A stretch of DNA of 64,000 nt. It comes from an uncultured Rhodospirillaceae bacterium (GTDB lineage: Bacteria; Pseudomonadota; Alphaproteobacteria; Rhodospirillales; Rhodospirillaceae). Position numbers and translations under genes: made by a program. The DNA lies in the NCBI GenBank assembly GCA_943787205.1, contig CALSLN010000016.1, forward strand, positions 154,763-218,762, written 5' to 3'. Numbering within the stretch: position 1 is the stretch's first letter; each line of letters starts with the position of its first letter. Of this stretch, positions 12,979 to 23,240 are shown piece by piece. The notes under the pieces were generated by a model that saw only the letters and a program-made list of their open reading frames with translations, was not told the DNA's origin and ran no database searches.

Positions 12979-14412
12979 CTACGGGCTTGGCAAACCTGCT
13001 AACCGACGGGAAACGCTTTCATATGCTGTGTCGCCTGGCGGTAGAAGTCCTAGCAGTGTCGTCCAACGGTCTCTTGCTAAGTCGAACTGGCCTGCATCTG
13101 CAGCTGCAAGCCCTGAGATGAAAAGGCCGTCCGGATTGTTCTGGTCAAGCGCGAGGATTTCATTTGTGAGTTCGTTCACCTCGTTAGGAATCGGTGCGCC
13201 TGGTTCAACGGCGCGAACAAGCGTTTCTGCTAACTTAGCGCGTGGCTCAATAGCGTCCGTGTTCAGAGCTGATGCTTTCCGATAGGCGCTGGCCGATTTT
13301 TCAGTGTTGCCAAGAACGCCATAGGACCGTGCGAGTTGCATCCATCCTTCAAAATCATCTGGCTCAAACTCTAGTTTTGCCTCAAGGCCACCGACCATTT
13401 CTTGAATCATGGTCATTTCATCGCCTGAGAAGCGATCGGCCAATGCGCTTACATCAGGTCTGAAATCATCTTCGTCGGCTTCAGGCACAATGTCGGTATT
13501 CGAGCTCTCTGCAGCTGATTGTGTTGTCGTGGGCTTATCCAAGGGGTGACGAGGTACGATTGTCATTGGCATGATGTTTGCTGCCATCGCGACCTGACTG
13601 ATTTGATCTCGGACCATTGCCAACCATGGTGCGTCTGGAGCTGCATCGGCTGTTAGGTCTCGCCAAATGGCGATCCCGTCGGCGGTGTTTCCAGCTTGGG
13701 CTGCCGCTAACCCCAAATAGAACCGTGCGCGTGGTTCATCTCGATTTGTACGTAACACCGCTCGAAAAACGTCAGCGGCCTCTGGGGGAACGGTCCCACC
13801 ATTCATCGCCGTGAGCGTGTCTCCAAACTCTGTATATATATCTATGTCGTTTGAGCCCGTTGCCAGCGCTCGGCGATAAGCCGTCGCGGCATCCTCTAAT
13901 CGGTTGACCTGGCGATAGCTGCGAGCAAGCAGAACCCACCCTTCTGTGCTCTCGGGGTTCTGGCGGAGTCGATCAGCCAAGTCCTCAATGAGAACACCGA
14001 AGTCTGTGTTCTCAGGGTTCACCAGAGCTTCTGCGCGCCGTTGTTCGACCGGGGCGCTGGGCAGTCCTGGCGCGCCAATGGTGACGTAGGTCGCTAAGGC
14101 GAAGAACGGCACTAAAACGGCAATTCCAGTTACAGCGCTCATGCGCGCCATTGGGGCGTCCACGCCCTTATCGCCCGTCGCGCGCCTATTTGCGGCGAGC
14201 AAGCGTCGCTTAATCTCCGTACGCGCTGTTTCAGCTTCGGACTCCGTGAGCAAGCCATTCGCGATGTCGCCCTCGACCTCTTTGAGTTGGCCTTGGTACA
14301 GAGCCTGATCAGCTTCCGTTTCCTGCGCCGCCGTTCCGGCGTTGCGCATAATCGGCCAGACTAAAATCCCAACCGAAATCAGCGTGAGGGCAGCGTAGCC
14401 GAGCCAAATCAT
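12979..14412 (-). CDS. ccmI: c-type cytochrome biogenesis protein CcmI
   Basis: CcmI (CycH) holds apocytochrome c and presents it to the CcmFH heme ligation complex. The ATG at 14412 overlaps the ccmH stop as ATGA and starts MIWLGYAAL, a first membrane helix; the frame is open further upstream but only as out-of-frame ccmH sequence. The product has 477 residues. A second helix follows near residues 90-112. The rest is periplasmic with two TPR groups, near 150-260 ([18 protein letters not shown]) and near 320-440 ([16 protein letters not shown]). That matches the fused CcmI arrangement of alphaproteobacteria. Confidence 0.93.
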   Translation of the reverse strand: MIWLGYAALTLISVGILVWPIMRNAGTAAQETEADQALYQGQLKEVEGDIANGLLTESEAETARTEIKRRLLAANRRATGDKGVDAPMARMSAVTGIAVLVPFFALATYVTIGAPGLPSAPVEQRRAEALVNPENTDFGVLIEDLADRLRQNPESTEGWVLLARSYRQVNRLEDAATAYRRALATGSNDIDIYTEFGDTLTAMNGGTVPPEAADVFRAVLRTNRDEPRARFYLGLAAAQAGNTADGIAIWRDLTADAAPDAPWLAMVRDQISQVAMAANIMPMTIVPRHPLDKPTTTQSAAESSNTDIVPEADEDDFRPDVSALADRFSGDEMTMIQEMVGGLEAKLEFEPDDFEGWMQLARSYGVLGNTEKSASAYRKASALNTDAIEPRAKLAETLVRAVEPGAPIPNEVNELTNEILALDQNNPDGLFISGLAAADAGQFDLARDRWTTLLGLLPPGDTAYESVSRRLAGLPSP

Positions 14413-14888
14413 GAATCGTTCCTTGTGTTCGAATCTTTGGTTAGGGCCTCGACTTCTGCCAGTTCCTCCGGGGTTAAAGCTTGAACCGTGGTGATGGACG
14501 GACGTCTGATGTAACGGGCTACAATAAGTCCGCCCAAGAGCAGAAGGGCGAAGGGACCGAACCACAATAGAACCGTCTGCCCTGTTACACGTGGGCGGAG
14601 AAGGACGAAGTCACCATAGCGATCAACCATGTAATCAAGCACGGCTTGATTACTGTCTCCGGCAAGAACGCGCTGGCGGACGAGGCGGCGCATGTCCTGG
14701 GCTAAGGATGCGTTTGATTCGTCAATGGTTTCATTCTGACAGACGACACACTTTAGATCTTGGCTGATGATACGTGCCCGTTCTTCAAGTGCCGGGTCTG
14801 CCAACATCTCGTCGGGCTCGACGGCGTAGGATGTGGTTGCGACAAGCACCGCTAAGGTGACGGCGCTCAATGCTGCATAAATCTTCAC
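14409..14888 (-). CDS. ccmH: cytochrome c maturation thioredox protein CcmH
   Basis: CcmH (CycL/Ccl2) reduces the apocytochrome heme-binding cysteines in the periplasm and works with CcmF and CcmI. The protein has 159 residues, with a signal peptide (to about residue 22), the redox motif LKCVVCQNE near residue 46, a helical domain ending [14 protein letters not shown], and a C-terminal membrane helix near 105-125. Usual family sequence is LRCxxCQ, so the LKC form is a mild variant. It overlaps both ccmG (14885-14888) and ccmI (14409-14412) by four bases. Confidence 0.95.
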   Translation of the reverse strand: MKIYAALSAVTLAVLVATTSYAVEPDEMLADPALEERARIISQDLKCVVCQNETIDESNASLAQDMRRLVRQRVLAGDSNQAVLDYMVDRYGDFVLLRPRVTGQTVLLWFGPFALLLLGGLIVARYIRRPSITTVQALTPEELAEVEALTKDSNTRNDS

Positions 14889-15457
14889 TGGCGCAATTGC
14901 TCCACCAAGGGGGCGATGGTTTCGGTCCAGTCCGTCATGGTGATCGGTCCGACGTGTTTGTAGCGAATGACCCCGGCGGAATCGACGACAAACGTCTCTG
15001 GTGCCCCTGTGACACCGAATGCGATGGCGGCTTCACTAAAGGGGTCTTGTCCGATGAGATCGAAGGGATCGCCATTGCGGGCCAACCAGCGCAAACTTGC
15101 TTGCGGCTCGTCCCGCCACGCTATGCCGTGAAGAGGAATCGTGTTTTCCGCCGCGACTTCCATAAGGAGGGGGTGTTCAGATAAACACGCAACACACCAA
15201 GACCCCCATATATTGACCAGAGTGACTTCGCCTTTGAGATTTTCGGTCGCCAACCCCGGGCCGCGTTCTGGGAGCGGCGGGAGGTCTATGTCTGGGACAG
15301 GCGTGTCGAGCAACACAGATTTTACCTGGTTGGGGTCTAAGCCGTCCTGAACGTCTATAAGACGTTTTGCAAAGACGGCGACCAACAGTAAGACGATGAT
15401 GATCGGTGCGATGGCCGTGAGTCGACCCGAACTCGGTTTAGATGTGCCTTCACTCAT
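14885..15457 (-). CDS. ccmG: thiol:disulfide interchange protein CcmG/DsbE
   Basis: CcmG is a membrane-tethered periplasmic thioredoxin that keeps apocytochrome c or CcmH reduced. It has 190 residues, an N-terminal anchor near residues 13-30 and a thioredoxin fold with the active site [13 protein letters not shown] near residue 87. The conserved GAPETFVVD segment, with the cis-Pro region, is near 150. It starts three bases after the ccmF stop and overlaps ccmH by four bases, so it is tightly coupled in the operon. Confidence 0.95.
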   Translation of the reverse strand: MSEGTSKPSSGRLTAIAPIIIVLLLVAVFAKRLIDVQDGLDPNQVKSVLLDTPVPDIDLPPLPERGPGLATENLKGEVTLVNIWGSWCVACLSEHPLLMEVAAENTIPLHGIAWRDEPQASLRWLARNGDPFDLIGQDPFSEAAIAFGVTGAPETFVVDSAGVIRYKHVGPITMTDWTETIAPLVEQLRQ

Positions 15458-15460
15458 GCG

Positions 15461-17449
15461 TTAGGCCTTGATCGGCTCTGCAATCGCAGCGGCTTTGCGT
15501 GGCGCTCCGATGCGGTGTCGTCGGTCACTTAAAGAAACCAACCCGCCAAAGCCCATCATCAGAATGCCGTACCAGAGAAAGGGTACAAAGGGCTCGAAGT
15601 AGGCGCGCACGACATATCGACCGGTGTCAGCGGGTCCATCACCGAGCACGATATATAAATCTGCCCAGAAGGTTGTGTGGATTGCGGCCTCTGTCGTTTG
15701 TTGTACGGGTTGATCGTAGACTCGGCGTTCGGGTTTTAGTGTCACGGCTTTTCCGCCGCCGCGTGTAGCCGAAAACGTGCCCTGTACAGATTCATAGTTT
15801 GGTCCGCGGATCAATTCAGCGCCATCGAAAGTGACATCGAAACCAGCAACAGTGACGGTTTCACCGGCACCCATAGTCAAAATATTTTCCTGCTTCCAGG
15901 CACTCGATCCGGATACACCAACAATCAAAACGGCCATTCCCAAATGAGCAATTGTCATGCCATGGGAGGCCCGTGGTAAAGAGCTCACACGTTTCCAAAG
16001 ATCAGCGGGTGACGACTTGAAGAGCCGAACCCGTCCAGCCCACTCTGTGAGAGAGGCAAAGAACAACCACGCAGCTAAGGCGATGCCGGCAGAGCCAGCT
16101 ATATCGATAATGTCGACGCCACTGAGAGCCAGTGCAATACCGAAGACCACGACAACGCCGACGAGCGCGCCTTTCAATCGACCCAGAACTCCAGCCAAGT
16201 CGCTGCGCTTCCAAGCCATCATTGGGCCGATGCCCATAAGAAGGACGAGCGGCACCATGAGCGGAACAAACACAGTGTTGAAATAGGGCGCACCGACAGA
16301 GAGTGTGCCCAGCTCGAGGGCCTCTGCGATCAATGGATAAAGTGTACCGAGGAGAACAGTTGCAGCGGCCGTCGCAAGAAATAGATTGTTGAGCAGTAGG
16401 CCGCTCTCTCTTGAGAGCGGAGAGAATAGTCCGCCTGGCTCAAGCTTTGGCGCCTTAATCGCGTAAAGTGTCAGGGAGCCACCAACAGCGATCGCGAGAA
16501 GAACTAGAACGAATACGCCACGTGTTGGATCGGAGGCAAAGGCATGCACCGATGTAAGGATGCCCGAGCGGACGAGGAAGGTGCCTAGCAAGCTCAACGA
16601 GAAGGTGATGATTGCGAGCAAGATCGTCCAGCTCTTTAACGCTTCGCGCTTTTCAACCACGATTGCAGAGTGCAGCAGAGCCGTTCCCGTTAGCCATGGA
16701 ATAAAGGACGCGTTTTCAACCGGGTCCCAAAACCACCAGCCGCCCCAGCCTAATTCGTAATAGGCCCACCAGGAGCCCAAGCCGATCCCAACTGTGAGGA
16801 AAGACCAGGCGGCCAAAGTCCAGGGACGAACCCAGCGTGCCCAAGCCGCATCGACGCGCCCTTCCAGCAGAGCGGCGACGGCAAAAGAGAATGCCATCGA
16901 GAAGCCAACATAGCCGAGGTAGAGCATGGGCGGATGAAAGGCGAGGCCAGGGTCTTGCAGCAATGGGTTCAGGCCAAGGCCTTGCGCAGGCGTTGGGTCG
17001 ACCCGCAGAAACGGATTTGAGGTGAATAAAATAAACGCCAAAAACCCGGCGCCAATCATACCTTGAACGGCGAGGGCGCGGGCTTTTAGGCGGTCCGGTA
17101 AAGCGGCGCCAAAAGCGGCGACTGCAGCGCCAAATACGGCGAGGATCGCGACCCAAAGAAGGAGCGAGCCTTCATGGTTTCCCCAAACGCCAGAGATTTT
17201 ATAGAGCAGTGGTTTTGCCGTATGCGAATTTTGGTAGACATTCATCACTGAGAAATCTGAAGCAATGAAGGCTTGCGTGAGTGCGGCGAATGCGGTGCCG
17301 ATTAAAAGCATTTGAAGCAGAGCAGCGGGCCCCGCCACTGCCATAAGCGCAGCGTCGCGTCTTGTCGCCCCGATCAACGGCACGAAAGCTTGGACAAGCG
17401 CAACGGGTAGCGCGAGCGCTAAGGCGTAATGACCAATTTCAGGATTCAC
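15461..17449 (-). CDS. ccmF: heme lyase subunit CcmF
   Basis: CcmF is the large inner-membrane heme-handling subunit that attaches heme to apocytochrome c. The 662-residue product is a multispanning membrane protein. The WWD heme-binding signature is seen as GWGGWWFWDPVENASF near residue 235. Conserved His residues occur in GVWGNHEGS near 90 and in FHPPMLYLGYVG near 172. The C-terminal periplasmic part is intact and followed by a last helix. Its start overlaps the end of ccmE by four bases. Confidence 0.97.
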   Translation of the reverse strand: MNPEIGHYALALALPVALVQAFVPLIGATRRDAALMAVAGPAALLQMLLIGTAFAALTQAFIASDFSVMNVYQNSHTAKPLLYKISGVWGNHEGSLLLWVAILAVFGAAVAAFGAALPDRLKARALAVQGMIGAGFLAFILFTSNPFLRVDPTPAQGLGLNPLLQDPGLAFHPPMLYLGYVGFSMAFSFAVAALLEGRVDAAWARWVRPWTLAAWSFLTVGIGLGSWWAYYELGWGGWWFWDPVENASFIPWLTGTALLHSAIVVEKREALKSWTILLAIITFSLSLLGTFLVRSGILTSVHAFASDPTRGVFVLVLLAIAVGGSLTLYAIKAPKLEPGGLFSPLSRESGLLLNNLFLATAAATVLLGTLYPLIAEALELGTLSVGAPYFNTVFVPLMVPLVLLMGIGPMMAWKRSDLAGVLGRLKGALVGVVVVFGIALALSGVDIIDIAGSAGIALAAWLFFASLTEWAGRVRLFKSSPADLWKRVSSLPRASHGMTIAHLGMAVLIVGVSGSSAWKQENILTMGAGETVTVAGFDVTFDGAELIRGPNYESVQGTFSATRGGGKAVTLKPERRVYDQPVQQTTEAAIHTTFWADLYIVLGDGPADTGRYVVRAYFEPFVPFLWYGILMMGFGGLVSLSDRRHRIGAPRKAAAIAEPIKA

Positions 17450-17928
17450 GGTGAAGCCGTGGCGCTGTTGGACATCGCTTCTTGTTGTGGTGCTTCGTCA
17501 CCACGCCACTCTCCAGCCGCTTTAATCGCGTCGGCCACTTCGGGTGGCATATAGGTCTCATCATGTTTGGCGAGTACGTCGGAGGCTTGGAATACACCAG
17601 AGGCCAGCATGTATCCTTCGGCAACAATGCCTTGTCCTTCACGGAACAAATCTGGAAGGATTCCGCGGTAAACAATATCCAAAGTTTCGGCGGTGTCTGT
17701 AACTGTAAACGTGGTTGTCTCGCCCTCGGCGTTCACGCTTCCAGTTTCAACTAGGCCGCCGATGCGTATTCGTTGTCCAGGTGACAAGGTTTGCTGGCTA
17801 ATTTCGGTAGGACTGTAAAAAAAGACGATGCTGTCTTCAAATGCAGTAAGCACCAAAGCAACACCAGTTGCGACAGCAAGGCCGCCGAGCAAAATAAAAT
17901 AGAGTCGCTGTGTCTTTCGTTTCGCCAT
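17446..17928 (-). CDS. ccmE: periplasmic heme chaperone CcmE
   Basis: CcmE binds heme covalently through a His and hands it to CcmF. The ATG at 17928 follows GTGGAG; the frame is open upstream to 17973, but that part is ccmD sequence in another frame. The product has 160 residues, an N-terminal anchor (near residues 9-28), the OB-fold segment RIGGLVETGSV, and the heme-binding motif AKHDETYMPPEV near residue 123, in which the His is the attachment residue. The tail after it is short and low-complexity. It starts one base after the ccmD stop. Confidence 0.95.
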   Translation of the reverse strand: MAKRKTQRLYFILLGGLAVATGVALVLTAFEDSIVFFYSPTEISQQTLSPGQRIRIGGLVETGSVNAEGETTTFTVTDTAETLDIVYRGILPDLFREGQGIVAEGYMLASGVFQASDVLAKHDETYMPPEVADAIKAAGEWRGDEAPQQEAMSNSATASP

Positions 17929-17929
17929 T

Positions 17930-18172
17930 TTATGCTCCACTGCCTGTTGTGTTGTCGGCCGCTTCTGATGCACCTGATGTGGGCTCGGAACGGGGTGGGC
18001 GCAAGCGATCTAATTCGGCCTGTTGCGTTTTTACGGACCGTGTCGTGAGGATAAAGAGGGCGCCGAGGCCAACGATAGCCAAAGCGTAAGCGGGCCAAAC
18101 AAATGCAGCGTATCCGCCCATATCTAAAACAGTGTCGAGAGAGGTCACTAGGTCAGGCCAATCTTGTTTCAA
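17930..18172 (-). CDS. ccmD: heme exporter protein CcmD
   Basis: CcmD is a small membrane protein that helps release holo-CcmE from the CcmABC complex. The 80-residue product has the family pattern MGGYAAFVWPAYALAIVGL, one membrane helix around residues 18-45, followed by a basic helix (RSVKTQQAELDRLR) and a Ser/Gly-rich tail of about 20 residues. Position between ccmC and ccmE confirms the call. Confidence 0.93.
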   Translation of the reverse strand: MKQDWPDLVTSLDTVLDMGGYAAFVWPAYALAIVGLGALFILTTRSVKTQQAELDRLRPPRSEPTSGASEAADNTTGSGA

Positions 18173-18195
18173 CGTTTATCATCACGCGATCATTC

Positions 18196-18906
18196 TTAGG
18201 CTGCGCGCATAAGCCGTGCGGCCCGAATTTTTGCTGTCAGCACTTGAGCTCGCACACGCATCAAAACAACCACCACATAATAGAGCTGGAACGCGCCGAC
18301 CATTAGGAACAAAGGTGGCAGCATTGCGGTATCAACGGAGACGCCAGCCATCGAAAAAATAGAGGGCTGATGCAAACTGTTCCACCAATCCACCGAGAAC
18401 TTGATGATGGGCAGATTGACGGATCCGACCAGCGCTAAAATCGCAGCCGCCTTATCGCCTTGCTCAGGGCTGTCGAAGGCATCGCCCAGTGCCATGTATC
18501 CAAGATACAGAAAGAACAGCACGAGCATTGAAGTGAGGCGCGCGTCCCAAACCCAGGGTGTGCCCCACATGGGTTCTCCCCATAGCATTCCCGTGAGCAG
18601 GCAGAGCGCCGTGAACATTGCGCCGATCGGCGCAGAGGCCTTCGCAACCATGTTTGCAACGGGATGGCGCCATATCAAATACGAGGCGCTACCTGCTGCC
18701 ATTACGCCATAGCAGAACAGTCCCATCCATGCCGCTGGGACATGGATGTACATAATCCGAACCGTGTCGCCCTGCTGATAATCGGGCGGGGAAAACAACA
18801 GGGCAATCGGTAGACCGAACAGAAAGCAAAGAATGCAAAGCCCGGCAGCCCATGGCTGGATGATTGCGGCTAATTTCAAAAAAACGTGTTGGATTGGCAA
18901 GTGCAT
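18196..18906 (-). CDS. ccmC: heme exporter protein CcmC
   Basis: CcmC is a six-helix heme-handling membrane protein that charges CcmE with heme. It has 236 residues. The tryptophan-rich WWD-type signature appears as WGTPWVWDARLTS near residue 117, with conserved His residues in IHVPAAWMG near 52 and NSLHQPSI near 178. A gap of about 97 bases separates it from ccmB upstream, the largest gap inside the operon apart from none of note, so a secondary promoter here is possible but not identified. Confidence 0.95.
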   Translation of the reverse strand: MHLPIQHVFLKLAAIIQPWAAGLCILCFLFGLPIALLFSPPDYQQGDTVRIMYIHVPAAWMGLFCYGVMAAGSASYLIWRHPVANMVAKASAPIGAMFTALCLLTGMLWGEPMWGTPWVWDARLTSMLVLFFLYLGYMALGDAFDSPEQGDKAAAILALVGSVNLPIIKFSVDWWNSLHQPSIFSMAGVSVDTAMLPPLFLMVGAFQLYYVVVVLMRVRAQVLTAKIRAARLMRAA

Positions 18907-19003
18907 GCATAGCTTAAAGGCTTACCTGTTTGGCTATGTTTTGCCAACCGGAATCGGGGGAGAGATTGGGCTACTTATTAGCCTATTGGCATTGGTTATT
19001 AAG

Positions 19004-19669
19004 CTATTCAGAAGCAATTTTTAGTGCGGCAGCCGCGGCCCAGGGGCAAAGAGCGGCGGCGATGAGCAGGAATCCTCCGAGAACGGCAAACAGGCCCCCT
19101 GCATCGAAGCCCATGCCAGTTGTGTCAATTGCGCCGACCCCGAAAATCAAAATTGGGATGTAGAGGGGCAAAACCACGAGCGGCATCAATATCCCTCTGC
19201 GGCGTGCACCAAGCGTTAGAGCCGCGCCGACGGCTCCGATCAAGCTGAGTGTGGGTGTGCCTATGAGAAGAGCTGTCATCATGGGTGCGGCTGAGCTGCT
19301 CGGCATTTGCAACGTAATACCGAGAACGGGCGCCAAAAGGGTGAGTGGTAGCCCTGTCGTAAGCCAATGGGCGATGATTTTGGCTGCAACGACCACGGTG
19401 GGTGCCGCTGGCGATGTAAGTAACAGGTCCAGCGCGCCGTCCTGCTCGTCATCAGAGAAGAGGTGATCGAGAGACAAGAGCGAGGCAAGCAGGGCTGTTA
19501 CCCAAAGAATGCCAGCACCAACCCGCTCAAGAACGCCCGGCTCAGGACCAATACCAAAAGGAAAGAGGATTACGGTGATGGCGAAGAACCCAGCAACCAT
19601 GACTGTGTCTGCCCGGTGCCTCACGGAAAGGCGCAAATCGCGCCCAACAAGGATAAAGAAGGTGTTCAC
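19004..19669 (-). CDS. ccmB: heme exporter protein CcmB
   Basis: CcmB is the membrane subunit of the CcmAB ABC transporter, which drives release of holo-CcmE. The 221-residue product has six hydrophobic segments and the family features ILWVTALLASLLSLDHLF near residue 53 and LLTSPAAP near 83. It overlaps the end of ccmA by four bases and so is translationally coupled to it. Confidence 0.94.
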   Translation of the reverse strand: MNTFFILVGRDLRLSVRHRADTVMVAGFFAITVILFPFGIGPEPGVLERVGAGILWVTALLASLLSLDHLFSDDEQDGALDLLLTSPAAPTVVVAAKIIAHWLTTGLPLTLLAPVLGITLQMPSSSAAPMMTALLIGTPTLSLIGAVGAALTLGARRRGILMPLVVLPLYIPILIFGVGAIDTTGMGFDAGGLFAVLGGFLLIAAALCPWAAAAALKIASE

Positions 19670-20313
19670 CAGTCCATCTCCGGTCCCTCAGGCACTTTGG
19701 CCCGATAGTCGGCCATATCAATCCGTTGCGTCGGGGTAAATCCGGGAGCCTGATGGGTGGCGAGAAGCGCAATTCCACCACTTTCGACGTGTGTACTCAA
19801 AAGAGTGTCGATGCGGGCAACATTCTCGGTATCTAGCGCCGTATAGGGCTCGTCGAGAATCCAGATCGACGCCGTCCCAAGGGCCAGTCGTGCCAAACCC
19901 GCCCGGCGCCGCCATCCTGCCGACAGCATATCTGCAGGCATGTCCAAGACGGTCTCAAGGGCCATGCGGCCTACGGCGTGCTCTACGGCAGGCTCGGCCG
20001 CACCGTACAGGTTTGCCCAGAATCGTAGGTTTTCATGGACTGTAAGGGCGCCTTTCAGGCCATCGCGGTGCCCAGCAAAGCAAATAGCCCCCCGGTCATC
20101 AGGGTCAATTTGAATGGTCCCGGTCTCACTACGCAGTAGCCCGGCTAGAATCCGCAGCAAGGTCGATTTTCCGCTGCCGTTTGGACCAACCACAGCCATC
20201 GACTGGCTATTTTGGAGCTCAAAAGAGAGGCCCTCGAAGATGGTTCGACCACCGCGGCGAGCCGAAAGGTCGCGGACGCCAAGGGTTACGGGTGATTGTG
20301 TTTGATCAGACAT
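19666..20313 (-). CDS. ccmA: heme exporter ATP-binding protein CcmA
   Basis: CcmA is the ATPase of the CcmAB transporter. The start at 20313 gives 215 residues; ATGs at 20325 and 20340 are in frame, and none has a clear ribosome site, so the start is uncertain by nine codons. Walker A is GPNGSGKSTLLRIL near residue 36. The signature region is the LSAGWRRRAGLARL segment near 130, and Walker B is IWILDEPYTALD near 150, with the switch His in ATHQAPG near 185. It is the first gene of the leftward ccm operon. Confidence 0.94.
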   Translation of the reverse strand: MSDQTQSPVTLGVRDLSARRGGRTIFEGLSFELQNSQSMAVVGPNGSGKSTLLRILAGLLRSETGTIQIDPDDRGAICFAGHRDGLKGALTVHENLRFWANLYGAAEPAVEHAVGRMALETVLDMPADMLSAGWRRRAGLARLALGTASIWILDEPYTALDTENVARIDTLLSTHVESGGIALLATHQAPGFTPTQRIDMADYRAKVPEGPEMDW

Positions 20314-20393
20314 GGCGCGAACCATACCGAAACCCAACATAAACTCACGCAGAAATCGCCAAAAAGTGGTTCTGAGACGGGAGTCATCCGCTC

Positions 20394-20409
20394 TGTCCAG
20401 GACTGGACA
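20394..20409. promoter_or_regulatory. Perfect 7-bp palindrome between ccmA and acnA
   Basis: TGTCCAG at 20394-20400 and CTGGACA at 20403-20409 are exact reverse complements separated by two bases. The site lies 80 bases upstream of the ccmA start and about 100 bases upstream of the acnA start. This fits an operator for a dimeric regulator, for example one controlling aconitase or the heme operon. The palindrome is seen; the regulator is not known. Confidence 0.45.
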
Positions 20410-20507
20410 ACCCCGGAGGGATGTGGATGATGCCGCAAAAAAGCGGGTTCATTATATTACACACCCCGTTTCAACTTTGGTTTCACATAGATAAGGGGAA
20501 CGCTGCT

Positions 20508-23201
20508 ATGGCGCTTACAGGTCATGACACGCTGAAAACTCGCCGCACACTTGATGTCGCGGGTAAATCTTACGATTACTTCAGTATCCCGGCGGCCGTA
20601 GAGGCTGGCATTGGCGACGTCTCTCGCCTCCCGTTCTCCCTTAAAGTTTTGCTTGAGAACCTGCTGCGGTACGAGGATGGCCACTCGGTCAAAACTGACC
20701 ATGTGAAGGCGCTCGCGGAGTGGCTCAAAAGCCGCAAATCTGATCAAGAAATTGCCTATCGCCCGGCCCGCGTTCTGATGCAGGATTTCACGGGTGTTCC
20801 AGCTGTTGTTGATTTGGCAGCGATGCGTGAAGCCATGAAGGCGCTGGGTGGAAACGCACAGCAAATTAATCCGCTCTCTCCGGTTGACCTGGTTATCGAT
20901 CACTCGGTCATGGTTGACGCCTACGCATCAGAGGATGCGTTGGCGAAAAACATCGAACTTGAATTCACCCGCAACAAAGAACGCTACGAGTTTTTGCGGT
21001 GGGGCCAGATGGGTTTTGATAATTTCCGCGTTGTGCCCCCTGGCACAGGTATTTGTCACCAGGTCAACGTCGAGTACCTCGCCCAGGTCGTATGGACGGG
21101 TGAAGACGACGGAAACACGGTTGCTTATCCTGACACTCTGGTCGGAACCGATAGCCACACAACTATGGTCAATGGCCTTGCCGTTCTTGGTTGGGGTGTT
21201 GGTGGTATTGAAGCAGAAGCAGCGATGTTGGGTCAGCCGGTCTCAATGCTTATTCCAGAGGTCATTGGCTTCAAGCTAACTGGAAAACTCAAGGAAGGCA
21301 TGACGGCTACTGATCTCGTTCTGACCGTGACTCAGATGCTGCGTGCCCATGGTGTTGTCGGTAAGTTTGTTGAGTTCTATGGCCCTGGTTTGGGCGCATT
21401 GTCGCTAACAGACCGTGCCACGATTGCAAATATGGCCCCTGAGTATGGGGCGACGTGTGGGTTCTTCCCGATCGATAAAGAAACATGCCGTTATCTCGAG
21501 TTTACAGGGCGTGATGCTGATCGCGTTGCATTGGTTGAAGCCTATGCGAAAGCACAGGGTATGTGGCGTGAAGACGATACTCCAGATCCGGAATTCACAT
21601 CTACCCTAGAGCTGGATCTTGCGACTGTTGAACCATCTTTGGCAGGGCCGAAGCGTCCGCAAGATCGTATTCCATTATCATCGGCTGCGCCGGCATTTGC
21701 CGAGGCGCTTGGCAGCACGTTCGATCATGGGTCTGCAAAGTCATCGCCAATATCTGGTTTGAGTGGCGAAGGCGCGAAAGACACGCTGACCGATGGTGAT
21801 GTTGTGATCGCTGCGATCACGTCGTGCACGAATACATCCAACCCATCGGTTCTTTTTGCCGCTGGTCTGGTTGCGCGTAAGGCACGGGAACGCGGCCTGA
21901 CACGTAAACCTTGGGTCAAAACATCTTTGGCGCCAGGATCGCAAGTCGTAACCGATTATCTCGACAAGGCGGGTTTGACTGAAGACCTTGAAGCTCTTGG
22001 ATTCCATAATGTTGGGTACGGTTGCACGACCTGTATTGGTAACTCCGGCCCACTCGACGCAAACATTTCCAAGAGCATTAATGATGGCGATTTAGTTGCG
22101 ACGTCGGTGTTGTCTGGCAACAGAAACTTCGAAGGCCGCATTAGCCCAGACATCAAAGCGAACTATTTGGCGAGCCCACCGCTGGTGGTGGCCTATGCCA
22201 TCGCCGGGTCAATGAACATCGACATTACTAAGGATGCGATTGGCCAGGATAAAGACGGCAATGATGTCTTCTTAAAAGATATCTGGCCGACACCACAGGA
22301 GGTTTCATCCTGTATTGAAAACTTCCTGACCAAAGAAATGTTTTCGTCGCGTTATTCCGACGTCTTTAAGGGACCGGAAGAGTGGCAAGCCGTTAAAGCT
22401 GAGCCCAGTGAAACTTATGGTTGGCAGGGTGACTCAACATATGTGCGTAATCCGCCATACTTTGAAGGCATGTCGCAGACTCCAGATGCCATTGAAGATG
22501 TTGTTGGTGCGCGCCCTCTCGCTATTCTTGGTGATTCCGTAACGACGGATCACATCTCACCTGCGGGAGCCATTAAAAAAGACAGTCCCGCTGGCGCTTA
22601 CCTGCTTGAGCATGGCGTGGATCAGAAAGACTTCAATTCATACGGCTCTCGCCGGGGTAACCACGAAGTCATGATGCGCGGAACCTTTGCTAACATTCGC
22701 ATTAAGAACGAAATGGTGCCGGGGACTGAAGGCGGTGTAACCAAGTATCATCCTGGCGCTATGGCTATGCCGATCTACGATGCTGCCATGAAATACCAAG
22801 CAGATGGCGTGCCTCTAGTTGTTGTCGGTGGCAAAGAGTATGGCACCGGTTCGTCTCGTGACTGGGCTGCGAAGGGCACCAATTTGCTGGGCGTTAAAGC
22901 AGTGATCACTGAGAGCTTTGAGCGCATCCATCGCTCCAACTTGATCGGCATGGGTGTTCTGCCACTACAGTTTACCGATGGCGTTACGCGCAACACTCTA
23001 AAGTTGGATGGGACTGAACTATTCGATATCGCTGGGCTGTCTGCGCTTACACCGCGCGGATCCGTCGCCGTCAAAGTCACGCGTCCGGATGGGTCAACAG
23101 AGACGTTCTCCGCTCTGTGCCGCATCGATACCGAGGGTGAAATGGACTACTTCAGGAACGGTGGTGTACTGCATTACGTTCTTCGTAATTTAGCATCCTG
23201 A
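20508..23201 (+). CDS. acnA: aconitate hydratase AcnA
   Basis: Aconitase interconverts citrate and isocitrate in the TCA cycle using a [4Fe-4S] cluster. The ATG at 20508 after AAGGGGAACGCTGCT gives 897 residues, the usual AcnA length; the open frame upstream to 20421 is not translated in any family member I know. The first cluster Cys is in [11 protein letters not shown] near residue 438, and the other two are in [13 protein letters not shown] near 504. The catalytic Ser region is [14 protein letters not shown] near 783, and [10 protein letters not shown] near 211 is also conserved. It is intact and transcribed divergently from the ccm operon. Confidence 0.97.
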   Translation: MALTGHDTLKTRRTLDVAGKSYDYFSIPAAVEAGIGDVSRLPFSLKVLLENLLRYEDGHSVKTDHVKALAEWLKSRKSDQEIAYRPARVLMQDFTGVPAVVDLAAMREAMKALGGNAQQINPLSPVDLVIDHSVMVDAYASEDALAKNIELEFTRNKERYEFLRWGQMGFDNFRVVPPGTGICHQVNVEYLAQVVWTGEDDGNTVAYPDTLVGTDSHTTMVNGLAVLGWGVGGIEAEAAMLGQPVSMLIPEVIGFKLTGKLKEGMTATDLVLTVTQMLRAHGVVGKFVEFYGPGLGALSLTDRATIANMAPEYGATCGFFPIDKETCRYLEFTGRDADRVALVEAYAKAQGMWREDDTPDPEFTSTLELDLATVEPSLAGPKRPQDRIPLSSAAPAFAEALGSTFDHGSAKSSPISGLSGEGAKDTLTDGDVVIAAITSCTNTSNPSVLFAAGLVARKARERGLTRKPWVKTSLAPGSQVVTDYLDKAGLTEDLEALGFHNVGYGCTTCIGNSGPLDANISKSINDGDLVATSVLSGNRNFEGRISPDIKANYLASPPLVVAYAIAGSMNIDITKDAIGQDKDGNDVFLKDIWPTPQEVSSCIENFLTKEMFSSRYSDVFKGPEEWQAVKAEPSETYGWQGDSTYVRNPPYFEGMSQTPDAIEDVVGARPLAILGDSVTTDHISPAGAIKKDSPAGAYLLEHGVDQKDFNSYGSRRGNHEVMMRGTFANIRIKNEMVPGTEGGVTKYHPGAMAMPIYDAAMKYQADGVPLVVVGGKEYGTGSSRDWAAKGTNLLGVKAVITESFERIHRSNLIGMGVLPLQFTDGVTRNTLKLDGTELFDIAGLSALTPRGSVAVKVTRPDGSTETFSALCRIDTEGEMDYFRNGGVLHYVLRNLAS

Positions 23202-23240
23202 ACGGAAAATGAGTCAGGGCTTTAGGGGTGCGGGCTGGCT

